From: Floridanema evergladense
Lineage (GTDB): Bacteria > Cyanobacteriota > Cyanobacteriia > Cyanobacteriales > Aerosakkonemataceae
DNA: 64,000 nt
Assembly (NCBI RefSeq): GCF_041929205.1
Contig: NZ_JBHFNT010000279.1
Strand: one strand, 5' to 3'
The notes beneath the pieces are model-generated. The model ran no database searches, was not told where the DNA came from, and worked only from the letters and a program-made list of their open reading frames with translations. The position numbers and the translations under genes were made by a program. Positions 9,349 to 19,006 of the stretch are shown here, one piece after another. Each line of letters opens with the position of its first letter. Position 1 is the first letter of the stretch.

Positions 9349-12300
9349 ATGCTGCCAGAACAACAACAGCGCATCCTGGGCTATTTTATTGAGGAAGCTA
9401 AAGATCACCTCAATACGATCGAGCAGGGTTTGCTGACTCTCCAAGCGACAATTAATGACCGAGAATTATTAAAGGAAGTTTATCGTGCGGCTCACTCTGT
9501 AAAAGGAGGAGCAGGGATGTTGAGCTTGCAAAGTATTCAGAAAACATCCCACCTTTTAGAAGATTGTTTTAAATTACTTGAAGAATCGCCAGTGCAAGTA
9601 GACCAAAAATTAGAGTCTCTATTCTGGCAAGTATTTGATGCGCTCAAAGAGCTATTAGAACAGCTGCAAGGGCCTTTTGGTTTAACAGAAGATGTCTCAA
9701 ATAATGTGATGTCATCGGTAGAGTTAGTTTCTAGCGAACTAAGACAACATTTAGAAAAATTGGTCAGTACTTCTGCTGCTAAAGTAACAGCAACTAAGCA
9801 AAAAGACTCGCAGCAAGAGTTGCTAATTTCTGCTTTTAAGCAGGATGTGATGGAACAGTTGCGGCAAATGTTGCAGTTGTTTAAGCCACCTGCTTGGCCT
9901 AACAGTCGCACCCAACTGCAAGGTTGCTGCGATACTTTGGCGCAAATGGGCAATAGGTTTGAATTGTCTAGTTGGTGTGGTTTAATTGAAACGGCAAGAA
10001 GTGCGATCGGCAATAGCGAAAATACCTGCCAAACTTTAGCTCCAATTGTCATTAAAGAAATTAAAGCCGCTCAAGAATTAGTTTTGTCAGGAAAAGCAGC
10101 AGAAATTTGCATTGGCGAACAATTGCAAGCACTTTTGCCTGTGACACCTGCTGAAGAAGAAGATTTAGACTTTGGGGATTTATTCTTAGAAGATTCAGCA
10201 ACTAGCAGTGAATCAGATATTGTGGCAGCTACTTCAGAAGAAGAAGATGCTGATTTGTTTGCTCAACCATTAGAATTTACAGAACCTGAGCTTCCCACTA
10301 CATCTAATTTGGGGAGAACAGGAAGACCTGCTAGATCGATCGCAGGCCGTACCCCCCAGGCGGATTCGTCCGAAACACAAACTAATCCTAGATTTGCCGA
10401 TCGACATGGCCCAGAGGTAGGAGCCGCAGAACTCAATACCTTAGCAGACCTATTTCAAGAAGCAGTAGACCTCGATGACAACTGGCAAGAAGAAGAAACT
10501 TTTGGCGATACTACAGTTGAACCAGTAAGTTTAGAAACTGTAACAGATTTAGAAACAAATAGTGAATTTGCCGATCTATTTGATGATATTTCTGCTGAAG
10601 AACAAGCAACAAATGACGACATTTTAGATTTTCTCAATGATGACTTTGAAGAGAAAACTTCTCCGGCTAACTCCGCAGATTTAACAGACTTTGATTTAGA
10701 TGATACTGACGATATTTTCGGTACAGAAAAATCTAGAGAAGCTGAAGATAATCTCACTGAACTATTTGCTGACTTACCTGAAGAATCGGCAACTTGGGAT
10801 GAAGTTACAGAAATAAATTCTGCAAATTTAACAGCACAAACAGGTCTTGATATTGCAAAAACAAGTAAAGATTTTGCTGCCAATTCTCAATTAGAAGAAT
10901 TTGATTTAGCAAATTTATTCGATAGCGATGAAGAGCTATTAGATTTTGGTGAGGAAACTGCTCCAAGTAATGAATTAGAAGTAACTGAAGCTGGCTTAAC
11001 AGATGATTTCGGATTGTTTGATGAGGCAAATGAAGAAGTTACTGAAAATCAAGAAGCAGATACCTTTGATTTTGATGTAAGTAATGATGAATTTTGGAGC
11101 GACGAAACTCCAGAAGCGATCGCCACAACAGCACAATTAGACGACAATTGGTTTGCTGAAGCAGCGAATGAAAATAACCAAGAAATACCAACAACAGCAC
11201 AATTAGACGACAATTGGTTTGCTGAAGCAGCGAATGAAAACAATCAAGAAATACCAACAATAGAAGATTTATCTGATTTATCCTTTGATGCTTTCGATCC
11301 TTTTGCTGACGATACTTCAGCGAGTAACCAACAATCAAACGAACAGTTTACTTGGGATGTTAGCGAAACAACAGATAATAACGGAAGTTTAGACGATCTG
11401 TTTGCCTTGGGAACAGAAGATTTAGGAAATTTCACTTCCGAGAGCGATTTCGGTGCTGATTTGTTTGGTACAGATACCTTTACCGAAAGCACAAATTTAG
11501 CCAGTACCGCAAATGTATCCCCAGTAGATGAATTTACCACCCATATCCAAGAGTTTGATAACGAAATAGGTGCTTTTCTGACAGAAGAACCGGAGATGGA
11601 GTGGTTAACAGACAACTCTTCAGAAGCATCTTTAGAGTTGTTTGAATCAACTACACCAACAACTGAAGAAAGTTTTGATTTTGGCAGTTTTGATGAAGAA
11701 TTAACCACAGATTCAGAATTGGCAACAGATAATTTCCTGGCAGATACCGCTGATGATATGGGTTTTGATTGGGGTGCTGCATTAACAGAGGAAATCCCGG
11801 AAACTTCAGAAGCTACTGATTGGCAAGATTTAGCAGAATCGCCCACAGAAGAAAGTTTTGATTTTGATGGATTAACTGCGGAAGAACCAGACAGTTTTGC
11901 TGAGTTACCCACAGAAGAAAGTTTTGATTTTGATGGGTTGACTGCGGAAGAATCGGAAGAAGTTAGCGCTTTAGATTTCGATAGTAATAGTTTGGATAGT
12001 TTCGATAATTTTGATGCGGAACTACCGGGAGAATTAGATACAGGAGATAGCGCTGGCGATTGGGATTTTACTGCTGATACTGGCGAAACAGACGAATTTG
12101 GCGGTTTAGCAGCAATGTTAAATGAGGAAGAAGCACCTGCGGTAAATCAAGGCGAAGAAGTTGCCGAATTTGCTGATTTAGAAGCAATGTTGGATAATGA
12201 AGAATTCGCAAGTGCTGCTGCGCCAGATAATAATGATGCAGCTGATGATTTAGATTTTGCTGACTTAGAAGCAATGTTGGGTGATGAATCGCCCAGTATA

Positions 12301-14496
12301 GCGAGTGTAGCGATTCCGGCAGCAGCGGCGACAGCAGCAGTAGCAGCGGCAGCAGTAGTTAGTCAAAAGTCGGATGATGACATTGACTTTTCTGACTTGG
12401 AAAGTCTGGTAGCGGAAATTGATAAAAAACCGGGTTCGCCTGCTGCTAATAAACCTAGACCTAGCCAGTCTAATACACCGAAGCGTTTGACTAGAGGAAT
12501 TCTAGAACAAACGATGAAAGTGCCAGTTAAGCAGATGGATAATCTGAGTAATTTGGTTGGGGAATTGGTGGTAAATCGGAATACTTTAGAACAAGAACAG
12601 GAAAGGTTACGGCAATTTTTGGATAATTTGCTGACGCAGGTGCAGCAACTTAGCGATGTCGGCGCAAGAATGCAAGATTTGTATGAAAGATCTTTGCTAG
12701 AAGCTTCGCTGTTGGCTTCTCGACGACGCGATCGCTATTACAGTTCTAATTACAGGAGTTACGATCAAAGCGATTCTGATGATGATTCCTCTAATAAAGA
12801 AAATTCCCATCAAAGTGAGCATTCTGTAGATTACGATCCTTTGGAAATGGATCGATTTACTTCGTTCCACACTATTTCCCAAGAAATGATTGAGTTGATT
12901 GTTCGGGTAAGAGAATCTACAGCAGACATTGAATTTGTGACTGATGAAACTGAACAAGTTTGTCGTCAGTTCCGCCAAGTTACGACTCAATTACAAGAAG
13001 GTTTAACTAGGGCTAGAATGGTGCCATTTGGGGAAATTGAGCGAGTTTTCCCGTTAATTCGTTATGTGCGAGATAAGGCGGCGGAATTTGGTAAACAGGC
13101 AGAAATCAAGATTGAAGGGCGAGAAACGCTGATTGATAAATTGATTTTGGAGCATTTTTCCGATCCGTTAAAACATTTGGTAAATAATGCGATCGCGCAT
13201 GGAATTGAAACCCCAGAAGTGCGCCAAAAAGCTGGTAAATCTCCGACGGGTAAGATTACAATTAAAGCTTTCCACCAAGGGAACCAAACGGTTATTTCTT
13301 TCTCGGATGATGGTGGGGGAATTAATGTTGATCGAGTTAAGCAGAAGGCGATCGAAAAACGCTTAATTTCTCGCGCCGATGCTGAAGGTATGACCCGCCA
13401 AGAAATTTACCAATTGATTTATCATCCTGGTTTTAGTACTAAGGATGAAGCAGATTTACTCTCTGGTAAAGGCGTGGGAATGGATGTGGTTCTTACCTCG
13501 TTAAGCGAAATTCGGGGGACAATTACCACTGATTCTAATCAAGGTAAAGGTACAACTTTCACAATTCGTTTACCGCTAACTTTGAGTATTTGTAAAGCAC
13601 TTTGTTGTTTGAGTGACAAAGCGAGAATTGCCTTCCCAATGGATGGGGTGGAAGATGCTTTAGATATTCCCAAAGATCGGGTTCAAATTAATGCCGAAGG
13701 GAACCCTTGTATTCCTTGGCGCGATACAACTTTACCCTTTAAACCACTCAGCGAATTGTTGACTTATAATCGGCAATTAGGTCGGGCTGGTGTGTATGGT
13801 GGGACTAAAGAAGAAGATGTAATTTCGATCGTGGTTTTGCGGAGTCCTAACAATTTAATTGCTTTGCAAGTGGATCAAGTTTTGGGCGAACAAGAAATAG
13901 TAATTAAGCAGTTGGAAGGGCCGATTCCTAAACCATTGGGTATTGCTGGTGCTACAGTTCAAGGGGATGGTCGAATTATGCCGATCGCTGACGTATTAGA
14001 ATTAGTTGATCTGTCACTCGGAGTAATTCGCAATGAAGGCGGAAAATTCTGGGATCAAGATGCAAATGCAACATCAGTACCAGACCAACCCAAGTCAGAT
14101 CCTACTGTATTAATTGTCGATGATTCGATCACTGTTCGTGAATTGTTATCCATGACATTTAATAAGACTGGCTACCGAGTTGAACAAGCACGCGACGGTC
14201 AAGAAGCTTGGGATAAACTAAAATCTGGTCTGCCTTGCGATATCATTTTCTGTGATATTGAAATGCCCAGAATGGATGGTTTAGAATTACTTTCCCGCCT
14301 GCAAAAAGACCCAGAATTAAATCATTTGCCAGTGGCAATGTTAACTTCTCGCGGTGCAGATAAACACCGTCAAATGGCAGTTCAATTAGGCGCAAGTGGT
14401 TACTTTACTAAGCCTTACCTGGAAGATTCGCTGTTAGATGCAGCCTCAAGAATGTTGAAAGGTGAGAAGTTAGTTACTAGCAATGCTGGTGCTTAA
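9349..14496 (+). CDS. hmpE: Hybrid histidine kinase CheA-REC with long acidic linker
   Basis: HmpE is the kinase of the hmp pathway. I start it at ATG 9349 (GAGGA at 9336-9340), giving 1715 residues; the same frame is open from a TTG at 9334. Order: HPt domain 1-110 with H49 in AAHSVKGGAG; acidic repetitive region about 270-1040; dimerisation helix (VKQMDNLSNLVGELVVNRN) from about 1057; ATPase domain with N-box LVNNAIAHGIE near 1274 and GKGVGMDVV near 1371; CheW-like P5 about 1412-1564; receiver 1584-1710 with D1636 in FCDIEMPRMDG. The linker is far longer than in E. coli CheA and contains exact internal duplications. Confidence 0.92.
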   Translation: MLPEQQQRILGYFIEEAKDHLNTIEQGLLTLQATINDRELLKEVYRAAHSVKGGAGMLSLQSIQKTSHLLEDCFKLLEESPVQVDQKLESLFWQVFDALKELLEQLQGPFGLTEDVSNNVMSSVELVSSELRQHLEKLVSTSAAKVTATKQKDSQQELLISAFKQDVMEQLRQMLQLFKPPAWPNSRTQLQGCCDTLAQMGNRFELSSWCGLIETARSAIGNSENTCQTLAPIVIKEIKAAQELVLSGKAAEICIGEQLQALLPVTPAEEEDLDFGDLFLEDSATSSESDIVAATSEEEDADLFAQPLEFTEPELPTTSNLGRTGRPARSIAGRTPQADSSETQTNPRFADRHGPEVGAAELNTLADLFQEAVDLDDNWQEEETFGDTTVEPVSLETVTDLETNSEFADLFDDISAEEQATNDDILDFLNDDFEEKTSPANSADLTDFDLDDTDDIFGTEKSREAEDNLTELFADLPEESATWDEVTEINSANLTAQTGLDIAKTSKDFAANSQLEEFDLANLFDSDEELLDFGEETAPSNELEVTEAGLTDDFGLFDEANEEVTENQEADTFDFDVSNDEFWSDETPEAIATTAQLDDNWFAEAANENNQEIPTTAQLDDNWFAEAANENNQEIPTIEDLSDLSFDAFDPFADDTSASNQQSNEQFTWDVSETTDNNGSLDDLFALGTEDLGNFTSESDFGADLFGTDTFTESTNLASTANVSPVDEFTTHIQEFDNEIGAFLTEEPEMEWLTDNSSEASLELFESTTPTTEESFDFGSFDEELTTDSELATDNFLADTADDMGFDWGAALTEEIPETSEATDWQDLAESPTEESFDFDGLTAEEPDSFAELPTEESFDFDGLTAEESEEVSALDFDSNSLDSFDNFDAELPGELDTGDSAGDWDFTADTGETDEFGGLAAMLNEEEAPAVNQGEEVAEFADLEAMLDNEEFASAAAPDNNDAADDLDFADLEAMLGDESPSIASVAIPAAAATAAVAAAAVVSQKSDDDIDFSDLESLVAEIDKKPGSPAANKPRPSQSNTPKRLTRGILEQTMKVPVKQMDNLSNLVGELVVNRNTLEQEQERLRQFLDNLLTQVQQLSDVGARMQDLYERSLLEASLLASRRRDRYYSSNYRSYDQSDSDDDSSNKENSHQSEHSVDYDPLEMDRFTSFHTISQEMIELIVRVRESTADIEFVTDETEQVCRQFRQVTTQLQEGLTRARMVPFGEIERVFPLIRYVRDKAAEFGKQAEIKIEGRETLIDKLILEHFSDPLKHLVNNAIAHGIETPEVRQKAGKSPTGKITIKAFHQGNQTVISFSDDGGGINVDRVKQKAIEKRLISRADAEGMTRQEIYQLIYHPGFSTKDEADLLSGKGVGMDVVLTSLSEIRGTITTDSNQGKGTTFTIRLPLTLSICKALCCLSDKARIAFPMDGVEDALDIPKDRVQINAEGNPCIPWRDTTLPFKPLSELLTYNRQLGRAGVYGGTKEEDVISIVVLRSPNNLIALQVDQVLGEQEIVIKQLEGPIPKPLGIAGATVQGDGRIMPIADVLELVDLSLGVIRNEGGKFWDQDANATSVPDQPKSDPTVLIVDDSITVRELLSMTFNKTGYRVEQARDGQEAWDKLKSGLPCDIIFCDIEMPRMDGLELLSRLQKDPELNHLPVAMLTSRGADKHRQMAVQLGASGYFTKPYLEDSLLDAASRMLKGEKLVTSNAGA
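11125..11256 (+). repeat. In-frame 66 bp tandem duplication in hmpE
   Basis: Two adjacent 66 bp units (11125-11190 and 11191-11256) each encode the same 22 residues, which include the phrase AQLDDNWFAEAANENNQEIP. The only differences I see are synonymous Asn codon swaps. The units lie in the acidic linker. A second local repeat (TEESFDFDGLTAEE) recurs at about 11845-11955. Confidence 0.85.
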
Positions 14497-14507
14497 TTAA
14501 AGTTAAA

Positions 14508-14612
14508 ACTGAGATCTTGCATCTTGAGGCAGAGTCTCTGTTTTTCGTTACCAGGTTGAACCTGGTAACGAGATCTGGGAGGTTCTACCTCCATAAGCTG
14601 CAAGATCTGAGT
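14508..14612. mobile_element. Cloverleaf-type palindromic element, copy 1
   Basis: A ~105 bp element bounded by ACTGAGATCTTGCA (14508-14521) and TGCAAGATCTGAG (14599-14611), which pair as a closing stem. Inside are three hairpins: 14526-14538 (GAGGC/GTCTC), 14546-14570 (arms CGTTACCAGGTT and AACCTGGTAACG) and 14578-14592 (GGAGGT/ACCTCC). The central arm carries a paired A/T change relative to the other copies. It has no coding capacity, as expected of a MITE-like or REP-like repeat. Confidence 0.8.
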
Positions 14613-14616
14613 AAAA

Positions 14617-14647
14617 GGTGCGTTACACTGGCGTTAACGCACCCTAC
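14617..14647. repeat. Dispersed palindrome GGTGCGTTA...TAACGCACC
   Basis: An inverted repeat with arms GGTGCGTTA and TAACGCACC, followed by CTAC, abuts the first cloverleaf element and ends just before the prolyl oligopeptidase ATG. The same unit in reverse orientation is at 39959-39989. It is a common type of cyanobacterial interspersed repeat. Confidence 0.75.
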
Positions 14648-14659
14648 ATATTTCATGTT

Positions 14660-16732
14660 ATGACTGATTCAACTTGGTCTTTTAATTATCCGAAAACCAC
14701 AAAAATCGACGTAGTTGATGATTATCACGGTACGAAAGTTGCCGATCCTTATCGTTGGTTAGAAGATCCTGATTCGGATGAAACTAAAGCTTGGGTAGAA
14801 GCACAAAATCAAGTTACTTTTGGCTTTCTTAAGGAAATTCCTGTTAGGGAAAAGTTGAAGGAACGGTTGACTAAACTTTGGGATTATGAAAAATATAGCA
14901 TTCCTTTTAAAAAGGGCGATCGCTATTTCTACTTTAAAAATGATGGGTTACAAAATCAAAGCGTTCTCTACACTTTAACTTCGCTTGATGGCGAACCTAA
15001 AGAACTATTAGATCCGAATAAACTTTCCACAGATGGAACAGTTGCGCTTTCGGGAATTGCTATTACTGAAGATGGCAATTTAATGGCTTATGGGTTGTCT
15101 TCTTCCGGTTCAGATTGGCAAGAATGGCAAGTGCGAAATGTGGAAACAGGGGAAGATTTACCAGACAATTTAAAATGGATTAAATTTTCTGGTGCTGCTT
15201 GGACTAATGATAATCAAGGGTTTTTCTACAGTCGCTATGATGAACCAAATGAAGCAACTAAATTAGAAGATGTTAACTATTACCAAAAACTCTTTTACCA
15301 TCGGTTAGGAACTCCTCAATCAGAAGATTTGTTAATTTATCATCGTCCCGACCAAAAAGAATGGGGATTTGATAGCATTGTAACAGAAGATGGCAAATAT
15401 TTAATTATTAATGTTTGGCTGGGAACCGATCCAAAAAATCTGATTTTTTACAAAGATTTAACCGATCGAAATTCTCAGGTAATCGAATTAATTAGTGAGT
15501 TTGAAGCCAGCTACGGTTTTATTGAGAATGATGGCGAAAATTTCTGGTTTCGCACTGATTTAGACGCATCAAAGGGAAAAGTAATTGGGATTAATATTAA
15601 CAATCCAGCTAAGGAAAATTGGCAAGAAATTATTCCCGAAGTTGAGGAAGTTTTAGAAGGTGTAACTTTACTAAATAATCACTTTGTTGCTGAATATTTA
15701 AAAGATGCCCGCATTCAAGTTAAAATTTTTGCATTAAATGGTGAATTTGTCCGAGAAGTCCAATTACCGGGAATTGGTTCTGCGGGTGGTTTCGGTGGTA
15801 AACGTTACGACACGGAAACTTTTTACAATTTTACTAGTTTCACTTTTCCCACAATTATCTATCGCTATGACATGGTGACAGGTGAAAGTACTGTTTTTCG
15901 CAAACCAAATATTGATTTTAATCCTGAAGATTACGAAACTAAACAGGTATTTTACACCAGCAAAGATGGAACTAGAATACCAATGTTTATTACTCACAAG
16001 AAAGGTTTGGAATTAAAGGGAAATTTACCAACTTATCTTTATGGTTATGGTGGTTTTAGCGTACCTTTAACACCGAGTTTTTCTGTGGGTTTATTAGTTT
16101 GGTTGGAGTTGGGCGGAGTTTATGCTATGGCTAATTTGCGAGGTGGGGGAGAATATGGCGAAGAATGGCATTTAGCGGGAACTAAATTGCAGAAGCAAAA
16201 TGTGTTTGATGATTTCATTGCGGCGGCGGAATGGTTAATAGAAAATAAGTATACTTCTTCGGCAAAATTGGCGATCGCAGGTGGTAGCAACGGCGGTTTA
16301 TTAGTGGGGGCTTGTATGACGCAACGCCCCGATTTATTTGCTGCTGCTTTACCCGCTGTTGGTGTAATGGATATGCTACGTTTCTACAAGTTTACTATTG
16401 GTTGGGCGTGGTGTTCTGAGTATGGTTCGCCGGAAAATCCTGATGAGTTTGAAGTACTTTATGGTTATTCTCCGTTGCACAATTTAAAAGCTGGAACTGC
16501 TTATCCTGCTACTTTAATTACTACCGCAGATCATGACGATCGCGTAGTTCCCGCCCATAGTTTTAAGTTTGCTGCTGCATTACAAGAAGCACATAATGGC
16601 GATCGACCTGTGCTAATTCGCATTGAAACAAAAGCTGGGCATGGTGCAGGAAAACCAACTGCTAAAATAATAGAAGAAATTGCCGATCGCTGGGCTTTTT
16701 TAGTGCGAACTTTGGAGATAGAATTAACCTAA
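14660..16732 (+). CDS. Prolyl oligopeptidase family serine protease (S9A)
   Basis: Cytosolic S9A peptidases cleave short peptides after proline. The start is set at ATG 14660, giving 690 residues; an upstream in-frame ATG (14618) lies inside a dispersed palindrome and is unlikely. The N-terminus (YHGTKVADPYRWLEDPDSDET) is typical of the family. A seven-bladed propeller region fills the middle. The hydrolase domain has the nucleophile S543 in AGGSNGGLL, the DHDDRVVPAHS block with the catalytic Asp, and His in KAGHGAGKP near the end. No signal peptide is seen. The Nudix gene follows after 3 bp. Confidence 0.92.
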   Translation: MTDSTWSFNYPKTTKIDVVDDYHGTKVADPYRWLEDPDSDETKAWVEAQNQVTFGFLKEIPVREKLKERLTKLWDYEKYSIPFKKGDRYFYFKNDGLQNQSVLYTLTSLDGEPKELLDPNKLSTDGTVALSGIAITEDGNLMAYGLSSSGSDWQEWQVRNVETGEDLPDNLKWIKFSGAAWTNDNQGFFYSRYDEPNEATKLEDVNYYQKLFYHRLGTPQSEDLLIYHRPDQKEWGFDSIVTEDGKYLIINVWLGTDPKNLIFYKDLTDRNSQVIELISEFEASYGFIENDGENFWFRTDLDASKGKVIGININNPAKENWQEIIPEVEEVLEGVTLLNNHFVAEYLKDARIQVKIFALNGEFVREVQLPGIGSAGGFGGKRYDTETFYNFTSFTFPTIIYRYDMVTGESTVFRKPNIDFNPEDYETKQVFYTSKDGTRIPMFITHKKGLELKGNLPTYLYGYGGFSVPLTPSFSVGLLVWLELGGVYAMANLRGGGEYGEEWHLAGTKLQKQNVFDDFIAAAEWLIENKYTSSAKLAIAGGSNGGLLVGACMTQRPDLFAAALPAVGVMDMLRFYKFTIGWAWCSEYGSPENPDEFEVLYGYSPLHNLKAGTAYPATLITTADHDDRVVPAHSFKFAAALQEAHNGDRPVLIRIETKAGHGAGKPTAKIIEEIADRWAFLVRTLEIELT

Positions 16733-16735
16733 AAA

Positions 16736-17170
16736 ATGAAACAATTTATTACACTGATGACAAATATGACTACTCCAACCATTAAGCAGTCAGCAGTAAT
16801 TCCTTACCGAATTCAAGATGAACAATTAGAAATTTTGTTGGTGACTTCTTCGGGAGGTAAACGTTGGGTTATTCCCAAAGGAGGGATTGAAATGTTTATG
16901 AAACCCCACTATTCCGCTGCTAAGGAAGCTTGGGAAGAAGCGGGGGTTGTGGGTGATGTTTCTGCAACTGCAATTGGTACTTACAGTTATCAGAAATCTG
17001 GCTGTAATTTCTTAGTAGATGTGTTTTTGTTGCGGGTAACAAAGGAGTTTGATAATTGGCAGGAAGCTAAAACTAGAAAGAGAGAGTGGCTAAGTTTGAA
17101 ACAGGCGATTAACCGAATTGAGGAAGCAGAATTAAAACAAATCTTGAGGGAAATTCCCTCTTACATTTGA
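16736..17170 (+). CDS. Nudix hydrolase, DIPP-like
   Basis: A 144-residue Nudix protein. The box reads GGIEMFMKPHYSAAKEAWEEAG at about residues 46-67. Compared with the consensus G-x5-E-x7-RE-U-x-EE-x-GU, the first Glu is Met and Arg is Lys, while the metal-binding EE is kept. The PKGG lead-in resembles diphosphoinositol-polyphosphate/dinucleotide hydrolases, but the substrate cannot be told. The start could be one of the ATGs at 16736, 16757 or 16766; the first sits 3 bp after the protease stop, suggesting co-transcription. Confidence 0.82.
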   Translation: MKQFITLMTNMTTPTIKQSAVIPYRIQDEQLEILLVTSSGGKRWVIPKGGIEMFMKPHYSAAKEAWEEAGVVGDVSATAIGTYSYQKSGCNFLVDVFLLRVTKEFDNWQEAKTRKREWLSLKQAINRIEEAELKQILREIPSYI

Positions 17171-17230
17171 AAAATTCGCAAGTGATTTTATTGGGAAAAC
17201 TCGATTTTAAACACTAGAGGTAACGGGATA

Positions 17231-17977
17231 ATGAATGGAAAATTGGCAGTGATTTTGGGGAGTATTTTGATTTTTGGAATTCTAGAAAATCTGTTTCCCT
17301 TTTTTACTTACAAGCAAGGTTTAATTAACCGAATGGGTACTAATTTTGGTTTGGGTGTGTTAAATGCGATCGCCGCCAGTCTAACCACAATTTGGTTATC
17401 TAAATGGTTACAAGAACACAGTTCTTGGCAAGGATTATTTCACGAGATTAAACCTATTTGGTTAGTGGGTATTTTATCAATTTTAATTTTAGATTTGTAT
17501 ATGTATTTTTGGCATAGATTAATGCACACTCTACCCTTAGCTTGGCGTTTTCATGCTGTACATCACACCGAAGAATCAATGAATGTTTCTACAGCTTATC
17601 GGTTTCATGCTATAGAAGTAATTGCTTCTTATTTTCCCAAAATTCTCTTGATTTGGTTCTTAGGTATTGCTATTCAACCATTAGTAATTTATGAATTAGC
17701 CTTTATTTTTGTGATTGTTTTTCATCATAGCAATTGGGCTTTGAGTTATGAGTGCGATCGGTTTTTAAGCTACTTCATTGTTACCCCTAACTATCACCGA
17801 ATTCATCACTCCCAAATTGTCGAAGAAACTAACTCAAATTATGCCAGTCTTTTGACTATTTGGGATAGAATTTTTCAATCTTTACAGCATAGAAATGACC
17901 CAGAAAATATTAAATTAGGTTTGACAGAAGAACCAAAACAACTAAACTTTATCAGCTTACTTAGCCTACCTTTCTAA
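17231..17977 (+). CDS. Sterol desaturase / fatty acid hydroxylase family membrane protein
   Basis: A 248-residue integral membrane di-iron enzyme. Histidine clusters HRLMH, HAVHH and YHRIHH match the fatty acid hydroxylase superfamily (HxxxH, HxxHH and similar). About four hydrophobic helices are visible, at residues 5-22, 40-58, 70-92 and 135-165. Members add hydroxyl groups or double bonds to lipids, carotenoids or sterols; the substrate here is unknown. GAGGT at 17216-17220 is the ribosome site. It stands 60 bp after the Nudix gene and converges with the next gene. Confidence 0.85.
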   Translation: MNGKLAVILGSILIFGILENLFPFFTYKQGLINRMGTNFGLGVLNAIAASLTTIWLSKWLQEHSSWQGLFHEIKPIWLVGILSILILDLYMYFWHRLMHTLPLAWRFHAVHHTEESMNVSTAYRFHAIEVIASYFPKILLIWFLGIAIQPLVIYELAFIFVIVFHHSNWALSYECDRFLSYFIVTPNYHRIHHSQIVEETNSNYASLLTIWDRIFQSLQHRNDPENIKLGLTEEPKQLNFISLLSLPF

Positions 17978-17985
17978 CATTAAAG

Positions 17986-18849
17986 CTAAGGATTACAATA
18001 CATACATTGTGCAGGATCGGCTTGTTTAATGCCATCAGGAAATAGCGTTTCTTTCTGAAAACCGCATTTTTTGCATTGATAAATAGTGGCTAAAGTTAAT
18101 TGAGTAGGCATATTGCACAAAGCACAAGGTAAACCGGGTTTTCTATCAGTTATACTAAACCCAGGAAAATCACAATTTGGACAAAGGCTATTAATTTTCT
18201 CTACTAAATTAAGAGTAGCTTTGGCAATATTATTCATCCTTGTAGGATTATAAAGCGCCCGCATATCCGTTTCCAAATGTACCTTACCATTTGGTGATTT
18301 TTTCAAAAACAAACTAACAGCTTCTTCCAGGTTTTCTGGAGTTGTAATTCCCTTAATTATTTGGCTACTATCTTTTGGTATTTCTTCAAACATGACAACT
18401 AAACCATGTTCGGGAAATCCAATTTTTTGGGCAAATTCAAAAGCTTCTTCTACACTTTTAACTAATTGATGACTGTGGTTAGTTTCGGTGGAAAAATCTT
18501 CACCGATAATTTCTATGTTATGCTTTTTATCTAATAACAGAACAATTTCCCGATCGCAAGATAAATATGGTACAAAAGGATGAGGGCTAAAAGTTCCTTC
18601 ACTGGCAATGGCTAAAGTTTCACCTGTGATATTTAATGCTTGTTCAGCTTTTAATTTAGCTGCTTCAATTTGAGTTCCTAACCGTTTAACTTCTCTGGTA
18701 AATGTGCCAAATTTATCGCTATCAAAGTTTGAGGGAACGATCGCTTTTACTCCCAATTCTCTTTCCAAAATTGGTGAGATTACCTGTTCTTTTTTGTGCA
18801 TGGTAGCTATTACGGCTGTGCGATCGGCAAACAACGATCCATTCTTCAT
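17986..18849 (-). CDS. DUF6671-like protein with C-terminal zinc ribbons
   Basis: A 287-residue cytosolic protein. Residues 1-215 form a conserved domain (FADRTAVIATMHKKEQVISP; SEGTFSPHPFVP) that I associate with DUF6671. The C-terminal 70 residues contain Cys pairs CPNC, CALC, CKKC and CMYC, suggesting two zinc ribbons. No function is established that I know of. It converges with the hydroxylase gene, with 8 bp between the stops. The family name is from memory, and the cysteine pattern is seen directly. Confidence 0.65.
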   Translation of the reverse strand: MKNGSLFADRTAVIATMHKKEQVISPILERELGVKAIVPSNFDSDKFGTFTREVKRLGTQIEAAKLKAEQALNITGETLAIASEGTFSPHPFVPYLSCDREIVLLLDKKHNIEIIGEDFSTETNHSHQLVKSVEEAFEFAQKIGFPEHGLVVMFEEIPKDSSQIIKGITTPENLEEAVSLFLKKSPNGKVHLETDMRALYNPTRMNNIAKATLNLVEKINSLCPNCDFPGFSITDRKPGLPCALCNMPTQLTLATIYQCKKCGFQKETLFPDGIKQADPAQCMYCNP

Positions 18850-19006
18850 ATTTTTTGCGTATTATTTCACCTAGATTAAAATTTTATTAAATTATATCAC
18901 TTAACTTAAAGTAAGCAATATGTATCCTTCAAAAGAAAGATTCATTATCTATAATTTAGTTTAAAATGTTGAATTAGTGCGATTTTAGCTGCATCCGGTT
19001 AATGTT

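Noticed and set aside
9537..10052. 171-codon minus-strand open frame inside hmpE
   Set aside because: It overlaps the conserved HPt-region coding sequence, and its translation resembles no protein.
10805..11029. Leu/Gln-rich minus-strand open frames across hmpE
   Set aside because: Complement of Asp/Glu/Phe-rich codons; no independent support.
11244..11912. 222-codon minus-strand open frame inside hmpE
   Set aside because: It is opposite the low-complexity acidic linker; Ser/Val/Lys-rich translation with no start signal, a shadow of biased codon use.
14508..14612. tRNA or tRNA-like gene suggested by the cloverleaf fold
   Set aside because: Arm lengths, missing TTCGA-type T loop and absence of an anticodon stem of the right size exclude a tRNA.
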